Below, piece after piece: positions 11,250-23,900 of a stretch of 64,000 nt of DNA. The notes beneath the pieces are model-generated. The model was not told the origin of the DNA. It saw only the letters and a list, made by a program, of their open reading frames with translations, and did not search any database. How positions within the stretch are numbered: the first letter of the stretch is position 1; every line of letters begins with the position of its first letter. Position numbers and translations under genes: made by a program. The DNA is taken from contig JAVHZZ010000003.1 in assembly GCA_036250195.1 (NCBI GenBank), forward strand, positions 341,849,875 to 341,913,874. Reading direction: 5' to 3'. The stretch is from Mixophyes australis (Eukaryota > Chordata > Amphibia > Anura > Limnodynastidae).

Positions 11250-12352
11250 ACACATTGGAAACAGCAAGGGGAGCAGTTGGGTTAGGGGATGCCAGTGAGG
11301 AGGGAGACACATACCTGTCTTGTCTGGCAATGAGTCTGTACTTTAAATCCACAGGTGGAAATTACACTTTATTAATTTTCTTGGTAAACGTGGACCATGC
11401 AGCATTGAATTAATTACTTGTTCTGCAGTCTTTTGTGTTGTGGATGCAGATCTTTCAACAGGAGCTTGTTTTACTGGCATAGAAGAACTCTGGTCAACAT
11501 TTATTCTGTGGCTTTCATATAGTAAACTTTGTAATGTTGTAGAGATAGCAATACCTGCTGATGCCACCTGTTGTTAATCACCAATATTTGATTTAAATTG
11601 GATGGTATTTGCTGCTGTGTGGCATGTATGTTCTGAAGTGCTGTAGGATGTTCCTTTTGTTGATGAATTGATGCCCACATACATTTTGCCAAGACTTCTT
11701 GGTTACAGAATTTGTCTTTGATTTTGAAGCAAAGTGGAAATGATGCTTTCTTCCGTGACTAGCTCTTGTTGAGCTTGTGGCTCAGGATTAGACTCTTGAT
11801 ATTGAGTTTCTTCTGGTAATAAAATCTGCCTGTTGAGATTGTGTACCCTGCCTGTTTCCAAAGTCCTGGCTTGCTGAATCCATGATGTGAAAATAAGATT
11901 GGCTTACTAAAATAATAATACAATTATAATGAATGTAGAAATAAAATGAACATATAAATGTTTATTGGCCAACAACATAAATGGGCCTTAGATCCTAACT
12001 ATTGGTACCTGGGAAACAAAAACGTAGTTTTGAGGCTCAGTGAATCACGGGCCTCGGTGTGCAGTGGTGGAAGGAACCCTCTTCATGATCAATTTATTCA
12101 CTGTCCTCCTTGTTCTCCTTGTTCTCCATGTCCTCTTTCTCCTCCTCAGGAACGGCAGCTGTTTCAGATGCTGCGGCAGCTTCGTAGACATGACGGGACT
12201 GATGCACTTCTTCCACTTTTTCTTACCTGGGCATTTGAACACGTAGCTTTTCCTCTGGCTGCTCCTGTGGAGAAACATAACTCCTGGGCTCCCTAGGCAT
12301 ACTGTCTAATTGAATGAGTTCATGAAATTTACTAACACTGATACCTGTAAAA
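11250..12352 (-). pseudogene. Decayed glutamine-rich coding sequence, probably transposon-borne
   Basis: On the minus strand a good splice acceptor (ctcttttacag, just above 12352) precedes a coding-like run: VSKFHELIQLDSMPREPRSY, then LRVQMPR, one in-frame TAA, then EEVHQSRHVYEAAAASETA and an acidic end ENKENKEDSE with a stop near 12085. Further down (about 11860-11740) comes LLPEETQYQESNPEPQAQQE. In shifted frames follow KEHPTALQNIHATQQQI (about 11655-11600) and VDQSSSMPVKQAPVERSA (about 11500-11445). Frameshifts and stops show it is dead. A glutamine-rich, coiled-coil-like tail recalls the Myb/SANT accessory proteins of Harbinger transposons, but no Myb domain is visible, so this is only a suggestion. 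Plus-strand frames at 11958-12296 and 12040-12246 are shadows. Confidence 0.4.
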
Positions 12353-12359
12353 GAGATTG

Positions 12360-12890
12360 CTTTTTAAAAAAAGGCAGCTGGATTTTAGTACCAGCCTGTA
12401 GCATAACAAACAGAATCGGGAATCGGGTCTCTGAAAACAATTTGTAAATCAGCTGTCAGGAACTGGGTCAGTAAAAGCCACATACAACACAACAACCAGC
12501 AAGCTCAGTCAGTTTGGAGAGATGGCAGTTTGGATAATGTCGGGAAGGGCTTTTTATTAGGGATATTGTAAGACGCGGAAATGTAACAATATTATGCAAA
12601 TACTTTTACACTCACAGGATGGTTTCAGTACATATATATTTTATTTAGGGTATTATAGTGTTTTAACAGGGCTATTTACAGAATGAGAGATATTAATACT
12701 TAACAAATAAACCAATTTGGGATGTAATAGCGTTCAGAGTTAGAACAATTTAATATATATACTAAAGTGATTGATTTTAAGTATTAATTGGTTGTCAATT
12801 ACTACTCAGTAATAAGAATGGCTACAGTCACGAGAGTTGTAATGGGGTTAAATGGTCATGATAAAAAAAATGTTTTGGGATGCGACATAT
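12360..12890. other. No recognised feature
   Basis: Moderately AT-rich. No frame over 60 codons and no repeat ends recognised. Confidence 0.45.
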
Positions 12891-12894
12891 GATG

Positions 12895-13560
12895 GTGACA
12901 TACATTTAGTGCATACACTTCTACAACAGGGTTACACTGAATTGATTTCAGTCTCCTCAGATACCATGAGAACTCGTTACCAATGTAGACATTATCGGCT
13001 GTCATTTTAGATGTCGCCATTTTGCATGTGTCAACAGTGTGTGTGTGTCACTATAACGGGTTAGTCGCCATTATTAACATGTCAACATTATAATATGTAA
13101 GCATTTCTGATGTAGACATTTTGCATATGTCTACAGTATGGGTGTCACCATTATCCTCAATAGAACTATTCACACTAATGCACCCTCACAACTATCCCAA
13201 TCTCCACTCTGAGACACATTTACTCCTCTTGTTTCAGCTGTGTCCTCTTCCACTTAGAATGTAAGCTCTCTAATAAGCAGGGTCCTTCATACCCTATGTT
13301 TTCATGTCTGAATTTTCTACATTTTTTTTTGTCTACCTTGTATGTCCATGTTTTATGTATGGACTGTTTTCCCTACTGTACGGCACTGCGGAGTGCTGTG
13401 GCGCCTTAAAAATCGGCGATAATAATACAGGTCAGTCAGCATTTTTAAGGTGTCACTGTTTTATATGTTGCCATCATTTATGTGCAGCCATTTTTGCCTT
13501 GACAGATTAACCATCGACAGTTTCACCATCGGAAATATGACTACATACCTTCCACAGTGA
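12895..13560. repeat. Degenerate tgt(c/a)gacatt-type repeat split by an L2 tail
   Basis: On both sides of the L2 tail (12940-13140 and 13430-13550) short motifs such as gtagacatt, gtcgccattttgcat, catgtcaacatt, gtcactgtt and gccattttt recur irregularly. This suggests a decayed short-unit repeat in which the LINE fragment landed. Confidence 0.35.
13150..13425 (+). mobile_element. L2/CR1-like LINE 3' tail fragment
   Basis: The stretch caatctccactctgag...cttagaatgtaagctctcta...ttttccctactgta...gcgccttaaaaatc...gataataata matches the 3' end of the LINE at 19680-20470 and ends in the same aat-rich tail. Only the untranslated end is present. Confidence 0.7.
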
Positions 13561-15228
13561 TGAATGCTGCAGAGATGCACAAAAACATAGTACAGGAAAA
13601 GTGGCCTTTGGACAGTAAGCACAGTGTCAGTAAAGTGGATGAATCACAAGCACAACACCCGACCCGCTATCACACCAAGCAAGCTCCAGGGCTGACACAG
13701 AGCAGAACACAGTGTGAGTGGTGGGGGCCATCATACTATCATAAAGGTGGACTGAGGAGCACCTGTGCAGTGAAGCATAGGACACTCCTTCTTGAAACTG
13801 GTCTGCTGTTCAACTTTGGCTGTTTGGCTGTTGAGAATTAAGGATCAATCTTTGCAAGGTGCTACTCCCTCTTGAACAGACCATCATCTTCTCTAGTCCT
13901 ACATGCTTCAGGATAATGCTCTGCCCCCAGGAAAACCCACTAGCTTCTCCATTCTAGAGCTATCTGTCTTCATGCGATGTAGGTAAGTAATACTCTAATA
14001 CCTTCAGCATACCTTACTTCTGTCTCCCCCTCTCTCCCTTCTACCTACCCCTCAACATGAGAGTGTCTCCCTCAGCCAGTGAGTCTCCACCTCCTTCCCT
14101 TCTGTCTCCCCTCAGCATGTGAGTGTATCCATCAGCCAGTGAGTCTCCCCCTCAGCCTGTGAGTCTGTCTGTCTTTGCCTTCCTTCTGTTTGCCCTCAAC
14201 CTGTGAGCCTGACTCTCCCTCCCTCCCTCCTTCCCTTCTGTCTCCCCTTAGCATGTGAGTGTCTCCCATAGTCTGTGAGCCTCCCCCTCAGCCTGTGAGT
14301 CAGTCCTTCCATTCTCTCTGCCTTCATCATCTTCATCCATAATCACAGGCTATTAATTTAATTTAATGGGGGTAGAAACATTTAATGTTTTGGTGAGGGT
14401 TGTTATTTAATGGGGGTAGGGGATATTCATTTTTGGTTGGTCTATTAATTTAATGATGGGAAGGGGCTATAAATTTAATGTGGATAGGGGTTAATAATTT
14501 AATGGAGTTAGGGCTATTAATTTGATGGCGGTTGATATTCATTTAATTGTGGGAGGATGATGGGGACTATTTAATGGTTGGGTCATGATGATACCTATTA
14601 ATTTATGGTGGGGTGATGGGACTTTTAACAGAAGGGTTATGTGCTTTTAATTGAATGTGGGATCGAGTTGGGGTAGAAGAAGGCCTATTTATGAAATGCG
14701 AATGCTGTTAATTTAATGTCAGGATTGGTAGGAAGCTATTATGCCTATGTATTAAAGGTGAATAATATTAATTTAATCTCGGTAATTAAACATGTGTGGT
14801 TTGATTTAATGTCATGGTAGTATGGGTGGAAATAGGCATATTTATTAAATGAGAGTTCAAGCAATTAAATTCTGGCCCTGATTGGGTAAAAGGAGGCCTG
14901 TTTATTAAAGAAAAAAAAACTACCGATTTAATGTCTGGCTAGTTGAGAGGGGGAGAGGCTGGTATTGTTCACTCGCTACTCAGCTTTCTAGGAGGTGAAT
15001 AATAATTATCTGTTTTCCAAATAGGACCCCAACATTACAATATCTGGCAAAGAAACAACTGAGCTTTAGACACCAGCAACAATACCAGGTAGGCATAGGA
15101 TGGCTACACCTCCCCAGTAATGCATCCCCCGCTGAGAAGCAGCATCTACTTCCACCAAGATGGGGGAGTGGGTGGGGGGGCACTACTGTTTTTCCTGCCC
15201 AGGACACTAAAATATCTATCTATGACTG
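13560..15228. mobile_element. Decayed hAT-related element (right end recognisable)
   Basis: The right end cctgcccagg...atctatgactg (15195-15228) resembles the right end of the hAT MITE at 4328-4488. The interior shares features with the large hAT copies: a ct-rich minisatellite with gtgag motifs (14030-14310), a run of imperfect units built on taatttaatgggggta (14345-14930), and ttttccaaatagg (15016-15028), which also occurs near 43640. No convincing left end was found, so its start is a guess. The 94-codon frame at 13557-13841 is not recognised. Confidence 0.4.
14030..14310. repeat. CT-rich minisatellite
   Basis: Irregular units combining ctcccctcagc(a/c)tgtgagtg and ccttcccttctgtctcccc repeat about eight times. 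The array is degenerate and unit length varies. Confidence 0.6.
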
Positions 15229-15229
15229 G

Positions 15230-16953
15230 TGAATCAAGTAGGACATTAGTATGAGATAGATGGGCACAGTGTTTAAAATAAGCTGTTCAAAAAACTTGAA
15301 AGGATAGTATTAGTCCGAGACCAGTGGTTGAAGTGATCTAGTATGTGGTAGAATGCGATATCACCATTTCTCCTACTGCCTGCATTGTAAAACTATCAAT
15401 TTCCATTCACTTAAATTTTACATGCCACAACGTGTATATTTCCATACCATCACTACTAAATTTCTACTTCAACCACTATCTGAGACTATAAAGATGTCAA
15501 GTGAAGGAAGTGTTTCTGTAAAGTGAATTTTAGAGCATAGGTTAATAAGCTAATAATAATTTTCAGCAAGTGAGTCATAATTTTGTTTATGATATAAAAT
15601 ATGCAATATTCCAAATAATGAAGAAACACTGGCTAGAATAATGTAATTCATATGACCAATTCACTCACAGCTAGTGATTGCTACATTAATATAAGTTTTA
15701 ATCTGAATGCAGAAACTGAGCAGTAGATCAGAACTTATTATACATAATCCCTCAATGTGATTTAATGTAGTAAATTCTGTTAGACAAAAAAGAGAATGAT
15801 CAATTAAGAATGACAATAAACCATGCTTATGTGGAAGATCATAGTAAACAAGAAAGTGGGAGAATATTTATTGCTCATTGAAATAATAACTTTGTGTACG
15901 AATTGTGACACAGTGTTTACCATAGCAAATCAATCCCTAATTTTACCATCGACAAGGATGGTAAAAGGACAAGGACAGTTTTTCACCAAAATATGTGGTT
16001 TTTGGACACAAATCAGAAAAAAATGTAGGTCTATAGTGCAGATACTTTTTTTGTGTATTCATACTCATATGTTTGTTTGCTCCCACTTTCAGTGGTGTGC
16101 GCATTGCTTAACACGTAAAGCTGTCACTGACTACAGTGCAAATTTTGGCATTAATGCAAGATGCTAAGAAACTCGGTGCACTTTATTATTCACAGGGCAG
16201 TTGTAGTAATGTGTCATGGGGCAAGGTAATGAACAAGGAGTTGAAAACTGCACATTTGGGAGTTGCAAGAGTTTAGTTGGTGTCCAAAAAAGCTTTTTGC
16301 CCCCCCCCCCTACCCACCCCAAAAAAACTTTGGTCTCAGAGGTGGTAGTGGTCAGGCTTCAATCATTACTTTCAATGTGATACCTTTTGAGCCAACCAGG
16401 AGTATTTGCCATAAGAAATCACATTTTTATGCTTGCAAAGATCTATGTATTTAAAACATGAAAATATATAAATATGACACATGACATAGAATGTTTTCTT
16501 TTTCCATGACTTAATTAAGGCATAAGTGAAACTATAACAAGCAGAATTCTAGGAAGAAAAAAATATGGTTGTAGTTAATTAAGGGTTTGGTCAAAAAGTG
16601 ATAGCAAGAAGGATTTTTACTTTTATCAACATGTTCTTTCTAATAAAGGAAAACTATCAAGCAAATTGTCGGCAAATAATCTGTATTTATGGTAATCTTC
16701 ATCAGGTGAATATTTTAAGAAAAAAATGTATAATGCACACACAATTTTATTTTATGTCATATATACAATACAGTATTTTATACTACTTTCCAACCCTCAA
16801 GTCCCACAAGTTCCTCTGTATGGTATTTGTTGGGTGAAATGGCAATTTTCTGTCAGACTTGAAATAAGGTATAATATCTAAATATTTTGCAACTCATCTC
16901 ATTTTTCGTGACACAGTGTTTGTCATTTACTTGGATTAAATATCACATTATTG

Positions 16954-16994
<41 letters not shown>

Positions 16995-17520
16995 TGAGTT
17001 TGGTTAGTCTGATTCTACAAGGGGGGTGGGTGTCACCTTTCTTCTGGATCAGGTCTGATTTGCAAATTTATTTGGTTTGCTCAAATATAAGAAATGTATA
17101 TTGTTTTTTTTATTATTATTATTTACAATTATACATATTTGTTTTAAATGCAACATTGTTGTTTTATGTGGGACTCACATATCAATTTAAATATATATTT
17201 TTTCCCTATATTTGTGTTTACATGGAATAATCATGCAATGTGCACATTAATTTTATTTTATGTAAGCAATAATAAATTTATTCTTGATCAAATACAAAAT
17301 TTTAAAAGAGAGCTATTGTCACATATATACATAATTAGTGATGCTGAAATAAGAAACATATATACCAAGTTCTCCTTTTCATGGATTGTGATTGGATTGA
17401 TCAGGGCAAAGCAAATTAATATCCCTGTGTGACAATTTCCAACTTTAATAGAAGGTATTACCAACCCTCATAGAGGGTATACAAATTTCTACTTGACCCG
17501 AAAAATGCCATAAGCATAAA
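15230..17520. other. AT-rich stretch, nothing recognised
   Basis: Contains a C-rich tract at 16303-16325, a (TTA)n tract near 16955-16992 and scattered short frames. The longest, 114 codons at 15823-16167, has no recognised domain and AT-driven composition. Confidence 0.45.
16955..16992. repeat. (TTA)n microsatellite
   Basis: About a dozen tta units, lightly interrupted at the left. Confidence 0.9.
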
Positions 17521-17539
17521 TTCTCTAGATCAATCACAC

Positions 17540-17930
17540 ACATACTATCTTCTACTACTTAGAAAAACATCCAGTCCATCTTATAATTCTGCTAGAGAAT
17601 TTGCCATCACTGTCTCATATAGTAAGGAAACCCACGTCTTACTACCCTTACAGTAAAGAACTATCAGTTATCAGTTTTCCCCAATTGTATATAATTTAAT
17701 GTGTAAGTAGCAAAGTTATTTATAACAGCCTTGTTTCATAACCCTATATGTTTATTACATATTATTGGCCCAGTTTGCAATTTTGTCTAAATCGATCTGA
17801 TGGCAAGTCCTGCTCTTTGCTAATAACCCTACATAGCTGTCATCAGCAAATTCAACAAATATGGACACCTTACTTTCCAGGCCATCTACAAGGTCATTAA
17901 TAAAAATAAATAAATAAAAAAGTCAATGTA
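17540..17930. repeat. Possible decayed interspersed repeat
   Basis: Phrases such as cttactacccttacagtaaa, ctgtcatcagcaaattcaac and ggtcattaataaaaa recall an old dispersed repeat of amphibian and bird genomes that I cannot name with certainty. It ends at an a-rich (taaa)n stretch at 17900-17925. Confidence 0.3.
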
Positions 17931-17934
17931 AGAT

Positions 17935-18865
17935 GTCGCAATTTAATTTGAATTTAAAAAAATTATAAAATGTTATAATATTTTTGTAAAATTAAATATA
18001 ATTTAATTTCATTGGGAGCATCTACATACCATAATGTTCATTGTATTTTGTTTTCAATGTTACTCAACTGTCATATGTTGCTACCTTCTAATAAATGTAA
18101 TGATATAATGATGGGATACTATGAACCTCTACAGCAGCCTCAACACAAACATTTATATGTTTAAAAAAATCATACTAACCAATATGTCATACAAGAGCAT
18201 ATTAACAATGCAATACATTTAAGAATAACAATGTATTTTTCTACTGCAATAATTGCCAAAGTTGAAATTTTAAAAATGGACATCCTCAGATTTGGTTTCT
18301 ACTGACCAATTAGCAAATATAACAGAGATTTCAGAATAATGAAAAAAATTTAATTATTTTACTTGAACTTGAAACTGTGAAGCTTTTTCAGAAACCAGAC
18401 AATCCATATGTTAGTATGACATTTTCTGTGTATGAATTATTTATTATCTGAGTCATTGTTTTCCGATACTATTTGAAAAGGCATTTTCTTTTTGCTAAAT
18501 CTGAACATTACCGTTTGGATTATGATGCTAAGCAGATGGTTTTGGATGGGAAAAGTACAGTGTAGTACTTTCTAACAAATGAGAATTGTTTTAAAATGAA
18601 TATGATCATTTTCTTAAAATCTGTTACTGTGTAAAAGAACAGAACCATAATAACATATGTTGGTAAACATGATCTATCAGTGGCCTTAGACATAATCTAT
18701 TTTTAGATTTCATAGCACTACCTAAGTTTAAAATATATCCCATCTATATTGTACAAATGGTTTATTTATGAAGATAAGTAAACATACAAATGTAGCATAG
18801 TTAAATTAAATAATGTCATGATGCAAAGCATTATGGGGTATATGTTGATTGTCTTTTCTCACATA
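17935..18865. other. No recognised feature
   Basis: AT-rich, no long frames and no recognised repeat. Confidence 0.5.
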
Positions 18866-18869
18866 CATA

Positions 18870-19625
18870 CAGCGCCTGATTCAGAGCGAGGTGTACACCC
18901 GATTGCATTACGTGTCTTTTTTTTCCACTGCACTTGCTCAGAAAGTCCTGCAAGCAACTGCTGATGTTCAGGCCTTTGTCTTTTGGCACTTACGACTCCT
19001 TACACCTGAAGCAGCATGACAGGGGAGAGAAGAGATGTTCTAACGTAGGCAAAGTGCAGTAATAGTGTGTTCAAGGAATTACGTATGAATTCAGACTGGG
19101 ACGTGGTCACAGATGCGGCTGAAAAACGGTTTTATTAGCGGGTGGTCAGGAGCAGGTGTAAGGGGGGATGATGATGAAGAACACTCAAACTAGCAAACCA
19201 TTTGAAATTAGAGGATTCCGAAAGAATCACAGACACTTATTGAGAACAGTCGCTCAGCTATTTATTAGGATTTGCGTAATTTGTTGTAGCAAAGATGAAA
19301 ACAATGTTTTCGTACACAATTTGGGAATCTGTTCCTTTAGTTTTAGCTAGGCTATTCAAGTTTAAATTATGCTGCAAGTAATTGCGTTTGAAACATATAA
19401 AAGAAAAGTTTTTTTACATGTTTGCAAGTTGGACGTAAGTGTCTGAGGAGTGCGTCTGTTTTCAAGTGGATGCATGTGCTTCTCATTCAGCCCTGGACGC
19501 ATCTTCACCTCTGAATATGGCATATATATATATACATAAACACTTGCATGCGACTTTTTCAATCGAAAGTTACATTTATGATTGCATTCCACTCTGTATC
19601 AGACCCATAATGTTTATGTGAGTGT
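18870..19625. other. Unresolved; possible MITE left end at 18870
   Basis: The words gcgcctgattcagagcgagg at 18872 resemble the gcctgattca end shared by several palindromic elements, but I found no matching right end. The rest includes an aatt-poor segment of mixed composition and two opposing short frames without motifs. Confidence 0.25.
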
Positions 19626-19679
19626 GAAGTGCCTAAATTGACCAGACTTTTCACGGGTAGAGTCACCAGCCAGAGTCAC

Positions 19680-20436
19680 CACTTCCCCTCAAATCGCCCA
19701 TCAATAACACCACAATGTCCTCAGTCTACCAAGCCCACTGCCTTGGTGTCACATTTGACACGGCTCTCTCCTTTATTTCTCACATCCATACTCTCTCCCA
19801 GTCCTGTTGATTCCACCTTAAAGAAATTGCAATTTCTTACTCAACATGAAACCAAAACTATTACCCATTCTCTCATCATCTCCCATCTTGACTATTGCAA
19901 CCCTCTGCTATCTGGCTTTCCTGACACCCTTGATTCCCCACTTAAATCCATTCTAAATGCTACTGCAAGACTGATCTTCCACTTCCTCTTATTTGCTGCA
20001 TAACTTTGCAAAAAAACACATTGGCTCCCTGTGTCCTTCAGAATCCAAATCAAATTACTCACCCTTTCCTAAAGAGCACCACCCCTTCATACGTCTCAGC
20101 CCTCGCTTATGAAATTCCCTATCATGCCCAACCAGGCTTTCCCAAATCTTTAGATGCTGCACCTCATCTCTTTTTTCAGAGTTTACCTTATCCATGATGA
20201 TACTATTCCCATTAACGTACACTCACAACTGTCCCAATCTCCACTCTGAGCTACACTCGCTCCTTTTGTTTCAGGTGTACCCTCTTCCACTTAGAATGTA
20301 AGCTCTCTAATGAGCAGGTCCCTTTGTGTTAATGTCTGCGTCTAGTTTGTCTACTTTGTATGTCCTTGTTTAATGTATATTCTGTTTTCCCTACTGTATG
20401 GTGCTGCGGGTCACTGTGACACCTTATAAATCTACG

Positions 20437-20470
<34 letters not shown>
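19680..20470 (+). pseudogene. L2/CR1-like LINE: reverse transcriptase C-terminus and 3' tail
   Basis: Frame-by-frame translation gives the C-terminal blocks typical of L2-type LINEs in order: CLGVTFDTALSF (about 19737-19775), ISHLDYCNPLLSGFP (about 19881-19922), NATARLIFHF (about 19955-19985) and, in another frame, KTHWLPVSFRIQI (about 20010-20050). A 3' region with tagaatgtaagctctc follows, ending in an (aat)n tail (20437-20467). Frames change several times, so the copy is dead. It is truncated at the 5' side, as is usual for LINE insertions. Confidence 0.8.
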
Positions 20471-20474
20471 GTAT

Positions 20475-21040
20475 TGTAAGAAGCAGTACATCACGCCTTT
20501 GTAATTAATTGCAGTATTTTGTGCATAGGCCCTTCTGTTCATAGATAGAACCTTTATTCTTTGTCTGTTTGTATGCATCTAACCAGAAACAGTAAACTTA
20601 GCAAGTTATATCTCTCTTTATTTGCTTTCTTTTTCACATTTACAGACCCATACAGACCTGACCTTATCCTCTGCCACTAGGTCATACCCATAAATTGTTG
20701 TATTATTGTTGTATTATAAGGATTATACACATAAACAAAAATTGACTGGGGGATTTACGAAGAGATAAAGTGTATTATGAAATGGAGACAAAAACAATGC
20801 CTTTCTGCTAGAGTAGTTTTGCTTGGGTAAAGTTAGTGACAAAATTGCAGCAACTAGGTAATTGTTTTTATACAAGTTAAATCGACAAATAGTTTGTTTT
20901 GCTAAGGTGAAAGGCAATATACAGTAAGTTTAAGATAGCAATAGGACAGTACCTGCTAATAATCATTATTATGAAATTTTTATAGCATTTGTTTGCTGCT
21001 ATAAATATTATCAAATAATTTCCAGGCTGTAACGCTAAAA
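20475..21040. other. No recognised feature
   Basis: AT-rich with two minus-strand frames of 64-66 codons lacking motifs. Confidence 0.45.
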
Positions 21041-21042
21041 AT

Positions 21043-22680
21043 TTAGCCACAAAATGTAGGTAAATTAAAATAAACAATTTTTAAAATGCCCCTCACTCTT
21101 TGTCTAGTACTTTCAGCAATAATATGTTTGGAATCATTTAAATTGGCTCTTTTGTAGGCTGAAAATTTCCTGACACTAGAATTCTCCTGGTCTCTGCACC
21201 ATAAAAAAAACTTATACGACTTGGACAGAGTGGAAATTGGCACCTCCAGGAAAGACTCCACAAAGTGTTCCAGCTGCAAATATCTACAATGCTCTCTCTG
21301 GAGCATATTTCTATTAAAGAACAAAAGCTGCATTGAAGGGAAGACTGAACAGATCCAAAGATAAGGAAAACTTTTGTCATTTTGATATTTCCACCATAAG
21401 AAGCTAGTGTTATAAAATGATAACTGAATATGTAGGTTCTGAAAAATTGGTTGCAAGTGCAAGCTCAAGGAAATAAGGTTGTATCTCTCTCTCATATCCT
21501 CTCTCTCTCTGTCTCTCTTTCTATTTCTCTCTCTCTATCTCTAAATTTATACCATATCATGATTTTAAGATCACTCCTATTTGGCAATAGCATAAGTGCT
21601 GAATGGAACGCAGGAGCAACTGGAATAGTACCAAGGAAACCAGGGAAGGGTCACATTTCAAGATGCTATCTGGGCTATTCGAAATGTTAAGGAGACACAA
21701 ACTCACTGACAAATACTTGTAAGCATTTTTCCCAACTCCTGTTCGTCTTCACTATATGAATCCATAAAGGCCTTTGACCTTACAATGACCCTAGGAGTCA
21801 AAATTAGGAAAAGATAGAATAGGTGAAAGGGTCTAGATAAAAAGGTAATTTTTAAACCAGTGATCTGACACAACCATAATATACGGTGCTTGAATATTTC
21901 ACTAGGGCACTTCTTACATAGAAAAAAGTCTTGGTATAGTTGAGGGAGTAAAGAAATGAGTCGACTTCTGTTAATTGAAGCATGGAGACCTCAAGCAAAG
22001 ATATCTAGTAGATTAAATACATTGGGGAGGCTGCCTAATAGTTGTGAATACCATATAGGCTTATTTTATAGTTATGTGTCCTGTGTGAGCACCAAAGATC
22101 TTTAACTGCCTAAGCTAGATGGTACCATACAGGGGCTGACTGGGCTGGGGGGCAGAGAGGCATCTAGCAGGTACAAAAAGCAGGGGTGAGATTGGTCACC
22201 CATGACCAGTGCCTTTGAACTTCCAAACAAGGAAGAACTTTTGGGGATCATATAATATTCTAAGAATGTGAAACTATCTATAATCTCACATAAAGCAGAC
22301 TAAGAAAGCCCCAGCAGTCTATATTAAAGGGATGTTCAAAATCAAGGCTCAGTAAAAGCACTGGATTTTATTAAATTAATGCTTCTGGAGCAATATTCAA
22401 GGCTTTCAGGATGTTAAGTGTAATTTACCTGGTATGGCTGAATCCTATTTGCATTGGAATGATCAGGGAAGTAGCAGCCCTAAACAGTATAATTTTGAAA
22501 CCCATGTTGAGACCCGGGATTGAGTGGGAAGTTTTACAATTTGTAATATCTTGTCTGGGTTTGGGAACCATTGATATGATGGTAGCTTTAATCATCTTTT
22601 TGTCTACATGTTTACTTGTAAAGTAGCTGTGCACAAACCTTTTTGGTTTGAGGACCACATTGGTAGATTGTACTTATTTG
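21043..22680 (-). pseudogene. L1-like LINE ORF2 remnant
   Basis: On the minus strand three L1 ORF2 landmarks occur in the right order. First, KATIISMVPKPRQD followed by GFKII and QIGFSHTR (22590-22425) correspond to the reverse transcriptase block usually read as ATIvlIPKPGKDPT...QvGFipGR. Then QITGLKITF (about 21865-21840) corresponds to the block SGLKINFSKSE. Last, YLQLEHFVESFL (about 21300-21255) corresponds to the C-terminal YLQLRH motif. The order and spacing argue for one insertion. Stops and frameshifts are frequent, and the YADD region was not located. The CT/TC tract at 21485-21542 lies within it. The 71-codon plus-strand frame at 22411-22626 is a shadow. Confidence 0.65.
22131..22200. 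repeat. Possible hAT terminal fragment
   Basis: caggggctgactgggctggg resembles the cagggccggactgg end of the large hAT family here. It lies inside the L1 remnant, and no partner end or target duplication was found. Confidence 0.25.
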
Positions 22681-22689
22681 AAGGTGCTG

Positions 22690-23190
22690 AAATAAAATAT
22701 TAACTTCCTGAAAATTAAAACTATAGCATTTAATACTGGAAAAAAGAACTCGATCTTGCTTCTTGTCCTGCTTCCTGCCTCATGAAACCTGAAGACTGCA
22801 GTTTGTGCATCTTTGTGCAAACTTTCTGCAGTTGAGGGATTAGGAGACTGTTGTTATATAGGCCTGAGGGATCACATTAAGAGTCTCAAATCCGTATGGA
22901 TTTAATGCAAAGCCTTTTTTCTGCTGTGGCTTAGGATGATTTAGTTTTAAACAGTCCTCTGGGGTGATCATTGGAATTGAGAGAGGCAAACCATGTTTAG
23001 TGGAAGCCATTTGGAAAATAATCTTGATGAGTAGTCAATAAACGGCTTCAGATAAATGCTGGGATAAGTGGCAGAATAGTTGTGAGGAGTCCTTTACAAA
23101 ATTGTGAGCTTTCTGGCAAACATTGTTCTCACACATAACATTTTGCTCTTGTCTAATGGAAAGACTTCTTACACTCCTCAGTACATAACA
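22690..23190. other. No recognised feature
   Basis: No open frame of note and no repeat ends recognised. Confidence 0.45.
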
Positions 23191-23196
23191 TTCCAA

Positions 23197-23363
23197 GGGG
23201 TATATTTATTAAACTGCAGGCTTGAAAAAGTGGAGATGTTGCCTATAGCAACCAATGAGATTCTATTTGTCATTTTGTAGAATGTACTAAATGAACAAAC
23301 TAGAATCAGATTGGTTGCTATAGTCTCCACGTTTCCAAACCAGCAGTTAAGTAAATATACCCC
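23197..23363. mobile_element. MITE-B copy with CAA flanks
   Basis: Starts ggggtatatttattaaactg and ends agttaagtaaatatacccc. CAA flanks both sides (23194-23196 and 23364-23366). Same palindromic family as 7150. The 62-codon minus frame here is repeat-derived. Confidence 0.85.
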
Positions 23364-23369
23364 CAAGTC

Positions 23370-23900
23370 TGTGTTTCTACTGTATTTGCTCTTTCAGGGA
23401 AACATTTTGGGCATATTTTTATCTATGCAGTCCTTTGTTTGTTTGTTATCTATGAGCTTTTCTATGCATTTTTAATGAGCTTACTCTAACTAGATGGGCT
23501 CAAATCACAACTGTATGTGTGGGTCACACTACAACTGTAGAATGGTATTGATCATTATTATTATTATTATTTATTTATAAAGTGGCAGTATATTACATGG
23601 GAGATAGGGCACATAGTTCATCTAAAGTGCAGCCATTTCAATCTGCCATCCGTATACCACAAATCAATAATAAAAGTAGTGCTTCAGCTCAAGGGCAACC
23701 TCCACCTTTTTCTATGAAAAAAACTGATTGGTAATCCCAAGTACTCTCCTGCAGTTTTAATTATGTAGTCTGAACAGAGGCATGAAACGTTTCTACAGTA
23801 TATTACTTTGGAGCTATGGGGTGAGCAGAAATAGCTATTAAGAGTGGACAATCTATAAGCCTAGTCTCTCTCTTATAAGCTACATAGGCCCGCAAGCATT
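23370..23900. other. No recognised feature; short (TTA)n
   Basis: Holds a short tta tract near 23553-23575. Nothing else is recognised. Confidence 0.45.

Noticed and set aside
12040..15236. Possible 3.2-kb hAT with gtgaatca duplication (12040-12047 and 15229-15236)
   Set aside because: The left side after gtgaatca reads cgggcctcgg, not a CAG end matching the right terminus. The 8-mer match may be chance.
21043..21495. 150-codon minus frame as an independent gene
   Set aside because: It carries the YLQLEHF motif of L1 ORF2 and fits the order of the adjacent L1 remnant.
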